A stretch of DNA of 5,437 nucleotides, taken from the NCBI GenBank assembly GCA_025464425.1, contig JAODGV010000079.1:1-5437 (forward strand), given 5' to 3'. Numbering within the stretch: the stretch's first letter is position 1; each line of letters opens with the position of its first letter. Shown here one piece after another: positions 4,734 through 5,437 of the stretch. Position numbers and translations under genes: made by a program. The notes under the pieces were generated by a model that was not told where the DNA came from, searched no databases, and was given only the letters and a program-made list of their open reading frames with translations. The DNA is from Methanosarcinales archaeon. GTDB taxonomy: Archaea > Halobacteriota > Syntropharchaeia > Alkanophagales > Methanospirareceae.

Positions 4734-5437
4734 ATGATAGAGATGAGGTCGGAAGAGCTATACGAACTCGCAACGAGGTATATGCCGGGCGGTGTTAGCA
4801 GTCCGGTTCGTGCGTATAAGCCTTACCCGTTCTATGCAAGTGGAGGCAAAGGTTCCAGGATATACGATGTGGATGGTAACGAATACATAGACTATTGCCT
4901 CGCTTATGGACCACTCATACTGGGGCATGCACCCGAGGAAGTGAAGGACGCGGTTATTGCGCAGCTTGACCGGGGCTGGCTGTTCGGAACACCACACGAA
5001 GGCGAGATAGAGCTTGCGAAGCGGATTATAGCGCTTTATCCATCTATTGAGATGCTCAGGTTTGTTAATACCGGCAGTGAAGCGACAATGGCGGGTATAA
5101 GGCTCGCAAGAGGATTCACAGGTCGGAATAAAATAATAAAGATGGAGGGCGGGTTTCACGGTGCCCATGATGGTGTTCTTGTGAAGGCTGGTTCTGGTGC
5201 CACAACGCTCGGTATTCCTGACTCAAGGGGCGTACCACCGGATATGGTGAAGAACACTTTACAGGTACCTTTTAATGATGCATCACAGCTCGAACGGGTT
5301 CTGGAAGCGAATGAAGGGGACGTAGCCGCGGTTATAATCGAGCCAGTTATGGGTAACGTGGGACCGATACCGCCTGAAGAAGGGTATTTAGAGGAAGTAC
5401 GGCGATTGACACGTGAGAATGACGTGCTGCTCATCTT
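4734..5437 (+). CDS. hemL: Glutamate-1-semialdehyde 2,1-aminomutase, N-terminal part; 3' end outside window
   Basis: HemL is a PLP-dependent class III aminotransferase-fold enzyme that turns glutamate-1-semialdehyde into 5-aminolevulinate, the last step of the C5 route to haem, sirohaem, F430 and corrinoids. 234 full codons are visible, a little over half of the usual 420-430. Conserved blocks: MPGGVSSPVRAY (17-28), YDVDGNEYIDY (44-54), GPLILGHAPEEV (59-70), FVNTGSEATMAGIRLARGFTG (110-130, the PLP-phosphate-binding region), EGGFHGAHDGVLVKAGSGA (138-156) and AVIIEPVMGNVGPIPPE (199-215). The window ends just before the Asp and Lys that hold PLP, so the catalytic lysine cannot be checked. The start is the ATG at 4734; the ATG at 4743 gives MRSEELYELA, which aligns better with the E. 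coli N-terminus and is a real alternative. It seems to be its own transcription unit, given the hairpin and TATA box in the 112-bp gap before it. Confidence 0.95.
   Translation, partial: MIEMRSEELYELATRYMPGGVSSPVRAYKPYPFYASGGKGSRIYDVDGNEYIDYCLAYGPLILGHAPEEVKDAVIAQLDRGWLFGTPHEGEIELAKRIIALYPSIEMLRFVNTGSEATMAGIRLARGFTGRNKIIKMEGGFHGAHDGVLVKAGSGATTLGIPDSRGVPPDMVKNTLQVPFNDASQLERVLEANEGDVAAVIIEPVMGNVGPIPPEEGYLEEVRRLTRENDVLLI

Noticed and set aside
4758..5434. Minus-strand open frames of 136 and 92 codons opposite hemL
   Set aside because: The plus strand encodes a clearly conserved HemL over the same bases; the antisense products have no recognisable features.

Overview
The window looks archaeal, probably from an anaerobic euryarchaeon (methanogen or methane/alkane-oxidiser lineage). 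This rests on A/T-rich TATA-like boxes instead of -35/-10 promoters, a PurC C-terminus of the longer archaeal type, short or absent leaders, and a DrrA-type ABC transporter typical of such genomes. The lineage is an inference from gene content and style; nothing here fixes a taxon.

Region 1 (1-1202, plus): the 3' part of purC (SAICAR synthetase, purine biosynthesis) overlaps by 4 nt a complete gene for a nitroreductase-fold, SagB-like FMN oxidoreductase. That protein carries an N-terminal membrane segment and a good internal Shine-Dalgarno sequence.

Region 2 (1203-1806): about 600 bp with no recognisable gene. It holds two back-to-back perfect dyads just after the nitroreductase stop, a T-rich tract that may end transcription, and a possible minus-strand pair of small ORFs (36 aa and 80 aa). 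The pair is joined by a TGATG stop/start overlap, with a well-spaced Shine-Dalgarno before the second. Neither is recognisable, and a G6 run in the second could hide a frameshift.

Region 3 (1807-4621, plus): three tightly packed genes. The first encodes a radical SAM enzyme resembling the MSMEG_0568 family, known in bacteria from nitrilase-associated (Nit1C) clusters. It has an unusual CX8CX2C cluster motif and extra C-terminal cysteines. It is followed after 13 nt by an ABC ATPase and, with no gap, by an ABC-2 permease. A GC-rich hairpin lies just after the permease. The spacing suggests one transcript, but whether the transporter handles a product of the radical SAM enzyme is unknown.

Region 4 (4734-end, plus): the first 234 codons of hemL (glutamate-1-semialdehyde 2,1-aminomutase, C5 tetrapyrrole pathway), preceded by a TATA-like box so close that a leaderless mRNA is likely. 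The purine and tetrapyrrole genes are housekeeping. The unusual content lies between them: the anchored SagB-like enzyme, the small minus-strand ORFs, and the radical SAM gene next to an exporter.
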